Assembly (NCBI RefSeq): GCF_036226685.1
Contig: NZ_CP109009.1
Span: 4,154,001 to 4,218,000, forward strand
Reading direction: 5' to 3'
From: Streptomyces sp. NBC_00690
GTDB taxonomy: Bacteria > Actinomycetota > Actinomycetes > Streptomycetales > Streptomycetaceae
Length of the DNA stretch: 64,000 bases
Both the position numbers and the translations under genes were made by a program. Each line of letters begins with the position of its first letter. Positions within the stretch are counted from its first letter, which is position 1. The notes under the pieces were generated by a model that worked only from the letters and a program-made list of their open reading frames with translations, made no database searches and had not been told where the DNA came from. Positions 38,774 through 48,399 of the stretch are shown in pieces.

Positions 38774-38823
38774 AGCCCCGGCTTGCTCCTCGACCCCGAA
38801 GCCCCGGCTTGCTCCTCGACCCC
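38772..38823. repeat. Perfect 26-bp tandem duplication
   Basis: A 26-base unit beginning GAAGCCCCGGCTTGC occurs twice, back to back (38772-38797 and 38798-38823), between the alkylsulfatase and TerD genes. Each copy also contains an AAGCCCCGGCTT palindrome, so it may act as a bidirectional terminator. Confidence 0.6.
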
Positions 38824-38898
38824 ATGGCTCGCTTCCCAGGCTCAGCGGGCTCGCTTGCGGAATTCCCGGGACGCGCTTGCGGGATTGCCTCGGGGCTC

Positions 38899-40443
38899 CT
38901 AGAAGTCCTTGAACTCCACGGGCCCCGCGTCCATCGTGATCGTCCCGTCGCGATGGAGCACCGGCCTGCGCTCGGTCCCCTCGGAGCTGTACTTCTCGAT
39001 GTGCCGCACGGCCGCCCCCGCGGGAGCGGTGAAGTCCACCAGCGCTATCGCCACCCAGTACGAGGTCTCGCTCTCCTCGTACAGCGGGACGGTGACCATC
39101 GAGCCACGGCCGTCGTCGATCACGACATGGGCGCCGAAGCTGCGGAAGGAGCCGGCGCCGTTGCTCAGCGCGGAGTAGGCGCACAGGAGTACGTACCCCT
39201 GCTCGTCGGGGCGCACCATCCGGATCACTTCACGGCCCGGGGTCTGGGAGTCCCCGTCCAACCGGATGTACGGCTCGCCCTGCACCGACCCGAGGTTCTT
39301 GTAATAGACGGCGTTGCGTTCGTCCTGGCCGCCCAGCGTGCTCAGGGTGCGCTTCTTGCGGCGCAGCCACCTTCCGCGGCCCGGCTCCTCGTCGGACACC
39401 TCGTCGGGTTCTTGGCCGGAGTCCGGGGCGATGTCTGCGGGACGGTAGGGGTTGCCCTTGGGGGTGTGGCCCACGCCCACCTTGGTGCCGGCCTGCACGG
39501 CGCCCAACAGGGCCGTTTCGGCCGGGACGAAGAGGGCGTAGAAGTCGAGGTCAGCGCCGCGCGTCCGTCGGTCCTCGCTACCGCCGTCCCATACGAGCGT
39601 GGCGACGATCTCCACCTCGCGATCGTTCTTGTCGAGGCTGACGACGGCCTGGGCGCCCTTGTCGAGGCTGAGTCGGCCGAGTGTTGTGGTGGCGGGTGCC
39701 GACGGGCTCTCGGCGCGTGGTGCGGGGGTCGGGTCCGGGGTCATGGGCGAGGGGGCGGCTGGAGGAGGAACGGCTAGGGCGGGGGTCAGTGTCGGCGCTT
39801 GATCAGCGGGCCCGCCCGGCTGGGGTACGGCAGGCCCGTCTGACCGCGGCACGGAGGGCTGGTCCGGCTGCGGTGGCGCGGGCTGGTCCGGCTGCGATAG
39901 CGCGGGCTCGTCGGCGACCTGGATGCCGAAGTCGCCGGCCACACCCGCCAGACCCGAGCGATACCCCTGTCCGATGGCGCGCACCTTCCAGTCCGGGCCC
40001 CTGCGGTAGAGCTCCAGCAGTACGGCGGCCCGTTCCCCCTCCGTCATCGGGGGCACCGGGAACACCACGGGCTCCGCGCCGGTCTGCACCGCCCGTACGG
40101 TCAACTCCGTCACGCCTGCGAGAGTGCGGCTCTCGTCGTCCGGATCGCAACTGCCCACCAGGACCACGCGTACCACCGAATCGGGCAGGGCCGCGGGCTC
40201 CACCGTGATCCGCTCGGGTGCATCCCCGTCGGCAGTTTCGTGCCGAACCGCCCCGTCACCCGCGGTCGGTTGGTTGAAGAACACCATGTCCGCGTCGGAT
40301 GCGACCTTGCCGTCCTCATGGAGCAGCAGGGCGGTGAGGTCCACCGGATCCCCGGTCCGATGCAGTTCGACCGTGATCGGCACCCCCGCGATCGGGGCGT
40401 TCGCACCCTTGCTGAGCTCTCCCATCACCAACACCCCAGACAT
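38899..40443 (-). CDS. Two-domain TerD family protein
   Basis: This is a roughly 514-aa protein with two TerD-like domains separated by a Pro-rich linker. The first runs ELSKGANAPI ... MVFFNQP ... ERAAVLLELYRRG. The second is around LSLDKGAQAVVSLDK ... ADLDFYALFV ... NLGSVQGEPYIRLDGDSQT. TerD domains bind Ca2+ and occur in tellurite/stress-resistance complexes. Streptomyces have several. No ter operon partners are nearby. Confidence 0.88.
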   Translation of the reverse strand: MSGVLVMGELSKGANAPIAGVPITVELHRTGDPVDLTALLLHEDGKVASDADMVFFNQPTAGDGAVRHETADGDAPERITVEPAALPDSVVRVVLVGSCDPDDESRTLAGVTELTVRAVQTGAEPVVFPVPPMTEGERAAVLLELYRRGPDWKVRAIGQGYRSGLAGVAGDFGIQVADEPALSQPDQPAPPQPDQPSVPRSDGPAVPQPGGPADQAPTLTPALAVPPPAAPSPMTPDPTPAPRAESPSAPATTTLGRLSLDKGAQAVVSLDKNDREVEIVATLVWDGGSEDRRTRGADLDFYALFVPAETALLGAVQAGTKVGVGHTPKGNPYRPADIAPDSGQEPDEVSDEEPGRGRWLRRKKRTLSTLGGQDERNAVYYKNLGSVQGEPYIRLDGDSQTPGREVIRMVRPDEQGYVLLCAYSALSNGAGSFRSFGAHVVIDDGRGSMVTVPLYEESETSYWVAIALVDFTAPAGAAVRHIEKYSSEGTERRPVLHRDGTITMDAGPVEFKDF

Positions 40444-40798
40444 ATCATTCGGCCACCTTGGCACGTTTCCGCCCCAGGGTGAATGTGTCGGCCATGAGTA
40501 CCGGTCGTGATGTCCGCGCAGGCCACGGCGGCGACCAGGTGCGGGTCCGGGGCCTCAGCCCGTCGGACGGTAGGTCGAACACCGGCGCGGCTCGGTTCAC
40601 CCACAGCCCGTGGTCCGGGTTCGCCCACGCCCCAGGTCCGGGGAACGCCCGGTGATTCCGTTCCCCGTACAACCGTTCGGCCTCGCGGCGAGTCCTGTCT
40701 GTACTCCCGCCGCTCGTCGGCCGGTTCGCAGAGCCGGACGGGATGCCCCACACCAGCGCGGGTGGCCGCAGTGGCCCTCGTACGCCCAGGAGACCCGA

Positions 40799-42175
40799 AT
40801 GCCCATGAGCAAGAACCTCCGTGCCGCAGTCGCGACCGCGCTGTCCGTCGCGCTCGCCGGAGGGTTCATCAGCCTGACGACGGTTGCGGCATCCGCCGCG
40901 ACCGCGCCCGCGAAACACGCCGACGACTACAACGGCGACGGCTTCCGCGACTACGCCACGGCGGAGAGCCTGGCGGGCAAGGTCACCGTGACCTACGGGA
41001 CCGCGAGCGGACCGGGCACGCAGAAGCGGACGTTCACGCAGAACACCGCCGGCATACCCGGCTCCGTCGAGGAGAACGAAGCCTTCGGCATCTCCTTGGC
41101 CCCCGCCGACTACAACCGCGACGGCTATGCCGATCTCGCCGTCGGCGACCCCCTCCAGAAGGTGGGCAAGCGGGACCGACAGGGCATGGTCGTCATCCTG
41201 TGGGGATCGAAGTCCGGTCTCACCGGCAAGGTCTCGACGCTCCGCAACGACTCGCCCGTATCGGGCCAGTGGTTCGGCGAGTCCCTCGCAACCGGCGACT
41301 TCAACGGCGACGGCAAAGCGGACCTGGCCGTTTCACAGCCCACCGCCGTCACCGTCTACCACGGCGGCTTCAGTACGTCCGGGGCCACCGGGAAGGTCAC
41401 CGGTTTCGCGGTCACCGGCGCGAACAAGCACATGGAGCAGGCGTCCTCCCTGGTCGCGGGGAAGGTCGACAAGGACAAGTTCACCGATCTGTACGTCCTG
41501 GGCCGGGGCACGTCGAAGGGGCGGGACACCTCGGCTGCCTGGTTCATCCGGGGCGGCTCCACGCTCAAGCCGGGCAAGACGGAGACGTACAACGCCCTCG
41601 GCTCCTGGTACCAGCCCGCCGCGGCGATCGCCGACTTCGACAAGAACGGCTACGGCGATCTGGCCGTGAGCGACCCCATGTACAACAAGGAGGCGGGAAG
41701 CGTCTTCGTGCTCCGCGGCGGGAGCACCGGGCCCAGCACCTGGTACCGCCTCTCCCAGTCCAGCGCCGGTGTGGCAACCGGTCCCGCCCCCTACGAGTGG
41801 TTCGGATTTGCGCTCTCCGCAGGGGACGTCAACCGCGACGGACACCCCGATCTCGCCGTGGGCGTGCCCGGCGAGAAGGTCGGGAGCGCCCCGCTCGCGG
41901 GCGGCGCACATGTCCTGTACGGCGGGAAGCAGGGGCTCAGCGGTACGGGTTCCCAGTGGATCACCCGTGGGACCTCGGGGATTCCCGGCAGCGTCACCGA
42001 GTACGACTTCTTCGGAGGTGAGCTCCGGCTGCGGGACTTCGACCGGGACGGCGACAGCGATGTACTGGTAGGCGCCCAGGACAAGCCGAGTGTGCTGATC
42101 CCGAGTGCCGGCCGGCAGGGTCTGGCGACCGCCTCCGCACGCGAGTTGCCCTTGGAGCCGGTCTTCCCCCAGTAG
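40799..42175 (+). CDS. Secreted FG-GAP repeat (integrin-alpha-like) protein
   Basis: This is a 458-aa protein with a Sec signal peptide (LRAAVATALSVALAGGFI ... ASAA) and about six FG-GAP repeats, each with a Ca2+-binding loop such as DYNGDGFRDYA, DYNRDGYADLAVGDP, DFNGDGKADLAVSQP and DVNRDGHPDLAVG. It is expected to form an extracellular beta-propeller. No cell-wall anchor or catalytic domain was seen. An AGGAG site precedes ATG 40799. Confidence 0.88.
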   Translation: MPMSKNLRAAVATALSVALAGGFISLTTVAASAATAPAKHADDYNGDGFRDYATAESLAGKVTVTYGTASGPGTQKRTFTQNTAGIPGSVEENEAFGISLAPADYNRDGYADLAVGDPLQKVGKRDRQGMVVILWGSKSGLTGKVSTLRNDSPVSGQWFGESLATGDFNGDGKADLAVSQPTAVTVYHGGFSTSGATGKVTGFAVTGANKHMEQASSLVAGKVDKDKFTDLYVLGRGTSKGRDTSAAWFIRGGSTLKPGKTETYNALGSWYQPAAAIADFDKNGYGDLAVSDPMYNKEAGSVFVLRGGSTGPSTWYRLSQSSAGVATGPAPYEWFGFALSAGDVNRDGHPDLAVGVPGEKVGSAPLAGGAHVLYGGKQGLSGTGSQWITRGTSGIPGSVTEYDFFGGELRLRDFDRDGDSDVLVGAQDKPSVLIPSAGRQGLATASARELPLEPVFPQ

Positions 42176-42275
42176 GACCAACGACCGGGTCCGATGCGCT
42201 GCACGTTGATGCGCCGTCCGCGTGGGTCACTGACGAGCTGGAACGGCTGACCGGTCGCCCCTCCGACAGCACGGC

Positions 42276-42307
42276 GAAGGCCCCGACGGAACACCGTCGG
42301 GACCTTC
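42276..42307. terminator. Bidirectional terminator between FG-GAP and cold-shock genes
   Basis: 14-bp arms GAAGGCCCCGACGG / CCGTCGGGACCTTC (one mismatch) enclose an AACA loop between convergent genes. Confidence 0.75.
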
Positions 42308-42359
42308 GCGGCACCGCCCGATCGTCACCCCATCGGGTACGCGTACGGGCGGGAGGGGA

Positions 42360-42569
42360 TCAGCTCTGGATGACTCGTACGCTGCCCGCCTGCGGCCCCT
42401 TGGGGCCCTGCACCAGTTCGAATTCCACGCGCTGGGCTTCCTCCAGCTGGCGGTATCCGGAGCCCTGGATCTCGGAGAAGTGGACGAAGACATCAGGCCC
42501 TTCGTCCTGCGAGATGAACCCGAAACCCTTCTCGCCGTTGAACCACTTCACATTGCCCTGTACCGCCAT
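42360..42569 (-). CDS. Cold-shock protein (CspA family)
   Basis: This is a 69-aa cold-shock domain protein. It has [21 protein letters not shown] with RNP1 (KGFGFI) and VFVHFSEI with RNP2. It is an RNA/ssDNA chaperone, normal size for actinobacterial Csps. Its promoter region contains three TTTCATC (GATGAAA) repeats at 42667-42702. Confidence 0.95.
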   Translation of the reverse strand: MAVQGNVKWFNGEKGFGFISQDEGPDVFVHFSEIQGSGYRQLEEAQRVEFELVQGPKGPQAGSVRVIQS

Positions 42570-43066
42570 CGTGCTCTGCCTCCAAGCCGCGAACGTCAAC
42601 GCCGCCAGGTCTACCCGCCAACACTGGACATCGAAACCCCTGCAAACGTGGGCAAGTCGGTACAAGTTTCATCAACTTACATGACCTTTCATCGATTTCA
42701 TCGACGCACCTGTTGGTCATGGACGGCCAACCCCACCGAATCGACCTCACAGCCGGGCCACGCCCCCAGCCGTTCGATCCAGCTCCGTCCCGTTCGATGA
42801 GAATGCGCGCCGCGTCCTCCCGAAACAGGTCTGCTCAGATACCGCTCACCGGGTGAAGCGGGCGCCGTTGCCCTTGCCCTTGAGGCGGCGGGGCCGTTGC
42901 GGTGGTGAGGACGCGGGCGGTCAACCCGGAGCATCCAACAGCGGGCCATACGGGGGGCTTTTTCACCTCTCCGTGACTGCGGGAACGGTTCCGCTCCCCC
43001 GGATGGCACTTCCCATGGAAATGATCATGCCGATAGGTACGACCTTTCGTTCGCGAGGAGTTGACC
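42570..43066. promoter_or_regulatory. cspA leader/promoter region with GATGAAA triplet repeats
   Basis: On the minus strand, GATGAAA occurs at 42667-42673, 42687-42693 and 42696-42702, about 100-130 bases upstream of the cspA start, in locally AT-rich DNA. The rest contains the ricin-lectin gene's promoter. No gene was recognised. Confidence 0.5.
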
Positions 43067-43624
43067 ATGCCCGTACGTGGAAAATGGCTGGCCGGACTGG
43101 GTGTTGCCGTGGCGACCCTGGCGCTGGCCGCGGTCCCTGCCGCACCTGCCGGCGCTACGGCGGCCCAGCAGGCCGCACCGCCCGCGCTCCAGCAGTTGAC
43201 CCTTCGCCTGGCCGACGACCCCGGCCAGATCGCCGATGTGCGGGGCGCCTCTCAGGCAGACGGCGCCGAGGTCATCCAGTGGGCCTGGTCCACCGGTCGC
43301 AACGCCCGCTGGACCGCCGAGGACGTGGGCGGGGGCTATGTACGCTTCGCCGCCGTGCACAGCGGCAAGTGCATCGACGTGCGGGGCGTGTCCACGGCCG
43401 ATGACACGGACGTCATCCAGTACACGTGCAACGGCGGGGCCAATCAGCAGTGGCGGTTCGTCGCCAAGGGGAACGGCTACCAGATCGTGGCCCGGCACAG
43501 CGGCAAGTGCCTGAATGTCCGCGGCGGTACGGGTCAGGGCAACCGGCTGATCCAGTACACCTGTTCGAGCGCGGGTGAGGAGAACGACGTCTGGCTGCCG
43601 GTCTGGGAACCGGTCACGGTCTGA
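43067..43624 (+). CDS. Secreted ricin-B-type lectin protein
   Basis: This is a 185-aa protein. A signal peptide (AGLGVAVATLALAAVPAAPAGA) is followed by a beta-trefoil ricin-type carbohydrate-binding domain with QxW-type motifs (ADGAEVIQWAWSTGRNARW, VSTADDTDVIQYTCNGGANQQWRF) and repeated HSGKC(I/L)(D/N)VRG. It has no catalytic domain, so it is probably an extracellular sugar-binding protein. Confidence 0.9.
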   Translation: MPVRGKWLAGLGVAVATLALAAVPAAPAGATAAQQAAPPALQQLTLRLADDPGQIADVRGASQADGAEVIQWAWSTGRNARWTAEDVGGGYVRFAAVHSGKCIDVRGVSTADDTDVIQYTCNGGANQQWRFVAKGNGYQIVARHSGKCLNVRGGTGQGNRLIQYTCSSAGEENDVWLPVWEPVTV

Positions 43625-43870
43625 CCACCCGGCCCCGGTGATGTGTTCGGCTGCGATCCCGGCTCAAGTCCGCAGCCGTCGTCCCTTCCCCGGCCCGTCT
43701 GTCCGACCGCCGGAGCACGGTCACCCCGTCGCCCGGTGCTGAGGTCCCCCACCCCACCGACCTCGACCTTCCACTCATGTCGCACCCTGCGCACCCCGCG
43801 GGGCACCGGCATCGCCCGGGCCTTCGGACCCGGGCGACCATCGGTCCGCCACCGCGGGCGCACGCGAGTC

Positions 43871-43912
43871 GTTGAGGTGGGGCGGGGCCGTCTGGCCCCG
43901 CCCCACCTCAAC
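43871..43912. terminator. Strong hairpin terminator after lectin gene
   Basis: The stem is 19 bp, perfect (GTTGAGGTGGGGCGGGGCC and complement), with a 4-nt loop. Confidence 0.75.
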
Positions 43913-44103
43913 GGCGAACATCAGCGGTTCGCGACCGCTTCGGCATCGCGGTCCTGCACGACAGGGGCTTCGGAACCCGCCAAGGCGTCCCGCCCGTCCG
44001 GCGCTCCCCCACCCATGGCCTTCGGGAATTCGGCGGGCTGTCGGCCGTACTGGACGGGCTCGCGGCACGCCGTTCGGCCACGAGCTGACCTGGTGCATTC
44101 ATG

Positions 44104-44143
44104 AAGAGGCCCGGTGCCGCCGTTGGGCGGCACCGGGCCTCTT
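44104..44143 (-). terminator. Hairpin terminator at end of rhodanese-DUF2892 gene
   Basis: 18-bp perfect arms AAGAGGCCCGGTGCCGCC / complement with a GTTG loop lie 41 bases past the stop. Confidence 0.75.
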
Positions 44144-44184
44144 GTGCTGACGACGGGGCGCTGCCCTGACGGTCACGGACGCGG

Positions 44185-44769
44185 TCAGCCGCGACGCAGC
44201 CGCTCCAGGGTGGCGCCCAGATCGGCCGCCTTGGGCCGGTTGTGCGGCAGCTTGGCGAGCATCAGGGCCATGCCACAGGTGTTGGTCAGGGCCGAGAAGA
44301 CCAGCCCGCCGGCGATTCCCGCGGAGAGCAGCAACCAGAGCGGGTGCAGCAGGCTGAGCAGGATGCCGAGCAGCACGATCGTGCCCGCGGTGAACCGCAC
44401 CTGCCGCTCCATCGCCCAGGTGCTGCGGGTGCCGCCGGCCGAGCCCGCGGTGGGCCGGTCCAGGTCGTGACCACCGGCCGTCCAGGCGCTGGTGCCGCCG
44501 ATGAGCGTCGCGGTGGTGATCCCCTTGTCGGCCAGCAGCGCGCAGGCGCTCTCGGAGCGGGTGCCCGAGGCGCAGACCACAAGGATCTCACCGCGGTGGC
44601 CGGCCTCGGTGAGCTCTGGCAGCGCCTTGCGGAGCTGGTCGAGGGGGATGTTCAGCGCGCCGGGCAGATGGCCCGATGCGTACTCTCCGGGGGTGCGGAC
44701 GTCGATCACGGTCAGTTCGCCGAGTCGGGTGCGTGCCTGGTCGACGTCGAGTGCGGGGGTGGCGTTCAT
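44185..44769 (-). CDS. Rhodanese-DUF2892 membrane fusion
   Basis: This is a 194-aa protein. The N-terminal rhodanese domain has a catalytic Cys in VVCASGTRS (C-x-x-G-x-R). The C-terminal DUF2892 domain has two membrane spans (TIVLLGILLSLLHPLWLLLSAG ... NTCGMALMLAKLP). It transfers sulfane sulfur at the membrane. It is transcribed divergently from the CstR-like repressor, with the shared palindromic operator between them. Confidence 0.9.
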   Translation of the reverse strand: MNATPALDVDQARTRLGELTVIDVRTPGEYASGHLPGALNIPLDQLRKALPELTEAGHRGEILVVCASGTRSESACALLADKGITTATLIGGTSAWTAGGHDLDRPTAGSAGGTRSTWAMERQVRFTAGTIVLLGILLSLLHPLWLLLSAGIAGGLVFSALTNTCGMALMLAKLPHNRPKAADLGATLERLRRG

Positions 44770-44843
44770 TGCTGTGTGCCTTTCTTGAGCTGCTACGCAT
44801 GGGGGACTCAGAGGAAATTCGGGGATGCGCGCCTAGGGGGTAA

Positions 44844-45164
<321 letters not shown>

Positions 45165-45298
45165 GCTCCCGGGCCGCCCCTGCACGGGGTGCCCGGCCCC
45201 GAAGTCCACACCCGTGGCTGCGCCCGTGCCCCTACGGGTGCCCACGAGCTTCCGGTTCATATCAGCGCGGCCCCGGTTCACATCAGCGCAGTTCCGGT

Positions 45299-46048
45299 TC
45301 ATATCAGGCTGTCCACGAGCATCAGCGCCGCGACGGCGAGCAGGACGTACGCAAAGATCCGCTGGAGCAGTCGCCCCGACACCTTCGCCGCGAGCCGCTT
45401 CCCGTCCCAGGCACCGAGCACCGCGGCCCCCGTGAACGGCGCTATGACCGCCCAGTCAAGCCCCTCGGCGGTCCCCGCACGGGTCGCGAGGGCGGCCAGC
45501 GAGTTCACCGTGATCACCAACAGGCTGGTGGCGACCGCCGCGCGCATCCGTAGACCGACCGGTTTCACCAGGGCGGGCACGGCGAGGAAGCCACCGCCGA
45601 CACCGAGGACTCCGGTCAGCGCCCCGAGCCCCCCGCCCGTGCCGACGGTGACGGGCCAACGCGCCCTGACCCCTTCCAGCTCGACCTGGGCCGATGGGCG
45701 GAGCATCGCGACCGCGGCGAGTGCCGCGATCACCGCGAAGGCGGCGGTCAGCAGCGCTGCGGGCAGTTGCCCTGCGAGCACCCCGCCGAGCGCCGCGGGA
45801 ACGATTCCCGCGGCGGCGAAGACCGCGCCCGTACCCCAGCGCACCTGTCCCTCACGGGCGTGGGCGAACAGCGCGGTGGCCGAGGTGATGGTGACGATGA
45901 TCAGACTGGCGGTGGTGGCCGCGAGCGGGCTGAAGCCCAGGAGGTAGATCAGCGCGGGGACGGCGAGCACGCTGCCGCCGCCGCCGAGCGCGCCCAGCAC
46001 CAGCCCGACCACGCCGCCTGCGGCGAGCGCGAGAAGCAGGGCACTCAC
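45299..46048 (-). CDS. TSUP (TauE/SafE) sulfite/sulfur-compound exporter
   Basis: This is a 249-aa polytopic protein with the TSUP signature GLVLGALGGGGSVLAVPALIYL and a second repeat (GALTGVLGVGGGFLAVPALV), about 8 spans. It is the last gene of a three-gene operon with two rhodanese proteins and probably exports sulfite or thiosulfate produced by persulfide oxidation. The start overlaps the upstream stop by 4 bases. Confidence 0.9.
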   Translation of the reverse strand: MSALLLALAAGGVVGLVLGALGGGGSVLAVPALIYLLGFSPLAATTASLIIVTITSATALFAHAREGQVRWGTGAVFAAAGIVPAALGGVLAGQLPAALLTAAFAVIAALAAVAMLRPSAQVELEGVRARWPVTVGTGGGLGALTGVLGVGGGFLAVPALVKPVGLRMRAAVATSLLVITVNSLAALATRAGTAEGLDWAVIAPFTGAAVLGAWDGKRLAAKVSGRLLQRIFAYVLLAVAALMLVDSLI

Positions 46049-46434
46049 GCGATCGAGCCGTGCTCGCCGTGAACGTCGACGACCGGAAGGCCGGCCGTCG
46101 CCCAGGCCCGCATCCCTCCGATGAGGTCGACTGCGTCCACCCCTCGGGCGGTGAGCAGCCGCACCGCGGTGCGGGAGCGGTGCCCGGAGCGGCAGACGAC
46201 CACGAGCGGACGCCCCTTGGCGGCTGCGGGCAGCGGAGCGCCCACGGCGAGGGCGGAGAGCGACAGGGGCACGGCATCGGATGCGTGCCCGTCAGCCCAC
46301 TCGTGCGGTTCGCGCACATCGAGGAGTACGGCGGTGCCGGGTAGGCGGCCGGTGTCGTCGACGTACGGGAACGTACCGGTCGTACATCGGCGGGCTTCGG
46401 CCACCGTGAGGCGCGGCTGTGCGAAGACGGACAT
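46045..46434 (-). CDS. Rhodanese-like sulfurtransferase
   Basis: This is a 129-aa single-domain rhodanese with an active Cys loop VVCRSGHRS (CRSGHR), LLDVREPHEWADGH upstream, and DLIGGMRAW at the end. It is an intermediate carrier of sulfane sulfur. Overlapping genes on each side show co-transcription with the persulfide dioxygenase and TSUP exporter. Confidence 0.92.
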   Translation of the reverse strand: MSVFAQPRLTVAEARRCTTGTFPYVDDTGRLPGTAVLLDVREPHEWADGHASDAVPLSLSALAVGAPLPAAAKGRPLVVVCRSGHRSRTAVRLLTARGVDAVDLIGGMRAWATAGLPVVDVHGEHGSIA

Positions 46435-46437
46435 CCG

Positions 46438-47793
46438 TCAGCCCTCCCGCAGGGGCAGACCGGCGGCCCGGGCCGCATCGAACCCGTCGTCGACGGCGAC
46501 CACGTCACGCCCCGCCGCATCGAGCATCGAGGCGGCGATGGCGGCGCGCATTCCGCCGGCGCAGTGCACCCAGACCGTGCCGGGCGGCACCTCGGCGAGC
46601 CTGGCCCGCAGCTGGTGCACCGGGATGTGGACCGAGCCCTCGATGTAAGCGCCCGTGCGCTCGGAGTCCCGGCGCACGTCGAGGATCACCTGTGTGCCGT
46701 CGGCGCCGGCCAGATCGGCGAAGGTGGCCCGGGGGAAGGACCGCGGCCGGTCCCCGGCGCGCACCCACTCCTCGGGCGTGCCGGTGGCGGCAGCGGCGGG
46801 CCGGTCGATGCCCACGCGGACGAGTTCGCGCTGGGCGTCCGCGAGCTGCTCGGTCGATTCGGCGAGGAGCGTGATCGGCTTGCCCCAGGGAATCAACCAG
46901 GCGAGGTAGGTGGCGAGCTGTCCGTCCGCCTCGAAGTTCAGCGAACCGGCGACGTGGCCGGCGGCGAAGGCGATGCGGCTGCGCAGATCGACGACCCACT
47001 CCCCCTCGGCGAGGCGCCGGGAGATCTCGTCGGCGTCCGCGACGGCGGGCGGCGCGAGGTCGGCGGGGGCCGGGCCACGGGCGTTCATCGGGCCCATGTG
47101 GGTGTAGTAGGCGGGGATGTCGTCGAGGCCCGCGAGGAGTTCCGCGACGAACGTGTCGGCGTCCCGCGTCAGCGCCTCGTTGGCGTGACGTTCCGTGCCG
47201 ATAGTGGTCGCATCACCCGTGGCCTGCGAGGACGAGCAGAAGCTGCCGAAGCCGTGGGTGGGCAGGACCGCGGTCTCGTCGGGGAGCTCCCGGGCGAGCC
47301 GGTGCGCGGATGCGTGCTGCGCCCGCGCCAGCTGCTCGGTCAGTCGCGGTTCCACCAGGTCGGGGCGTCCGACGGTGCCGATCAGCAGCGATCCCCCGGT
47401 GAAGGCGGCGACGGGCCGGCCACCCTCTTCCAGGACGTACGCCGTGTGGTGCGGGGTGTGTCCGGGGGTCGCGACCGCGCGCAGGGTCAGCTCGGGGCCT
47501 ATCTCGGCGCGGTCACCGTCGGCTATGGGCACCCGCTGGTACGAGACGTTCGCACCGGCCGGTACGAGGTACTCGGCACCGGTGGTGCGAGCGAGCTCCA
47601 GACCGCCGGTCACGTAGTCGTTGTGGACATGGGTCTCCACGACATGGCTGATGCGCACCCCGCGCCGGGCGGCTGCGGCCAGGACGCGATCGATATCGCG
47701 GGCCGGATCGACCACCACGGCGCTGGTCGCGTCGCCCGCGAGATAGCTGCGGTTGCCGAGGCCGGGCACCTCGATGGTGTCGATGAAGAACAC
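46438..47793 (-). CDS. Persulfide dioxygenase-rhodanese fusion (CstB/ETHE1-like)
   Basis: This is a roughly 451-aa protein. The N-terminal MBL domain has ETHVHNDYVTGG, TPGHTPHHTAY and PTHGFGSFC, the metal-binding pattern of ETHE1-type non-heme iron persulfide dioxygenases. Two rhodanese domains follow: the first lacks a Cys, the second has VHCAGGMRA. It oxidises persulfides to sulfite and may form thiosulfate, as CstB does. GTG 47793 (AAAGGA eight bases upstream) was preferred over GTG 47817. Two palindromic operators precede it. Confidence 0.92.
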   Translation of the reverse strand: MFFIDTIEVPGLGNRSYLAGDATSAVVVDPARDIDRVLAAAARRGVRISHVVETHVHNDYVTGGLELARTTGAEYLVPAGANVSYQRVPIADGDRAEIGPELTLRAVATPGHTPHHTAYVLEEGGRPVAAFTGGSLLIGTVGRPDLVEPRLTEQLARAQHASAHRLARELPDETAVLPTHGFGSFCSSSQATGDATTIGTERHANEALTRDADTFVAELLAGLDDIPAYYTHMGPMNARGPAPADLAPPAVADADEISRRLAEGEWVVDLRSRIAFAAGHVAGSLNFEADGQLATYLAWLIPWGKPITLLAESTEQLADAQRELVRVGIDRPAAAATGTPEEWVRAGDRPRSFPRATFADLAGADGTQVILDVRRDSERTGAYIEGSVHIPVHQLRARLAEVPPGTVWVHCAGGMRAAIAASMLDAAGRDVVAVDDGFDAARAAGLPLREG

Positions 47794-47818
47794 GGGCCTG
47801 ATCCTTTCGTGTGGCACT

Positions 47819-47867
47819 TACCCCCGGGGGTATGCACTTCACCGTAACAGAAGTACCCCCGGGGGTA
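47819..47867. promoter_or_regulatory. Tandem CsoR/CstR operators upstream of the persulfide dioxygenase operon
   Basis: Two identical 14-bp palindromes TACCCCCGGGGGTA lie at 47819-47832 and 47854-47867, spaced 35 bp (about 3.3 helical turns) centre to centre. They resemble the 44845 site, so one CstR-like repressor probably controls both transcription units. Confidence 0.8.
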
Positions 47868-47967
47868 TTTTTCGACGAAGGCGCCCCTTGAGAAATGGCG
47901 CTGGCGGCGCCGGGAGGAGGCTGTTACGTTGCCCCCATGACCGACATGACCGAGTACAGAAAGGGCC

Positions 47968-48399
47968 ATGCCGCGTAGGCGCCCTTCCGTCCTGAGGGAC
48001 GACATCCCCAGCCGTGCGAACGACCGTCACCGCTACTCGACGATCAACGGGCTCTCCGGAGGCTGCACGGCCCAGATCGTGCGGCTCGAACGAACCCGCT
48101 CCTACCCGGGCGAAACCGCCAGGGCCTTTCGCGCCTGGTGGGAACTGGCCCATCACTCCCGGCGCTGGTTCATCCCGGCCGAATACTGGCGCACGGCGGA
48201 CGACCACTGCGTACCTGAGTGCTGCGGGACGATCTTCTTCCCCCGTGACCACCTGGACGAAGTCCTCCGGGCGCTTCCCAAACGATCCGCCCGTGAGCTG
48301 AGCGCCCTGGTACGGCAGTTGGACGTCAAGATCCTCGCCAGATCGCCGATCCTGCTCGCCGAGCCGTCCGACGCCCATTGGTGGCGGGCCGAATCATGA
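47968..48399 (+). CDS. Hypothetical actinobacterial protein
   Basis: This is a 143-aa basic protein (MPRRRPSVLRDDIPSRAND start) with a conserved-looking core WWELAHHSRRWFIPAEYWRTADDHCVPECCG and then ALPKRSARELSALVRQLDVKILA. An AAGGG site precedes the ATG. No family or function was assigned. The Cys cluster could bind metal. Confidence 0.6.
   Translation: MPRRRPSVLRDDIPSRANDRHRYSTINGLSGGCTAQIVRLERTRSYPGETARAFRAWWELAHHSRRWFIPAEYWRTADDHCVPECCGTIFFPRDHLDEVLRALPKRSARELSALVRQLDVKILARSPILLAEPSDAHWWRAES

Larger units (their letters stand above)
43625..44184. other. Intergenic region with two strong terminators
   Basis: No gene was recognised. Two strong hairpins lie here (43871-43912 and 44104-44143). 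Neither is followed by a U-run, as often in Streptomyces. Confidence 0.5.

Noticed and set aside
46564..47847. 427-aa plus-strand frame over the persulfide dioxygenase gene
   Set aside because: It is antisense shadow; the minus-strand frame has intact catalytic motifs and operators.
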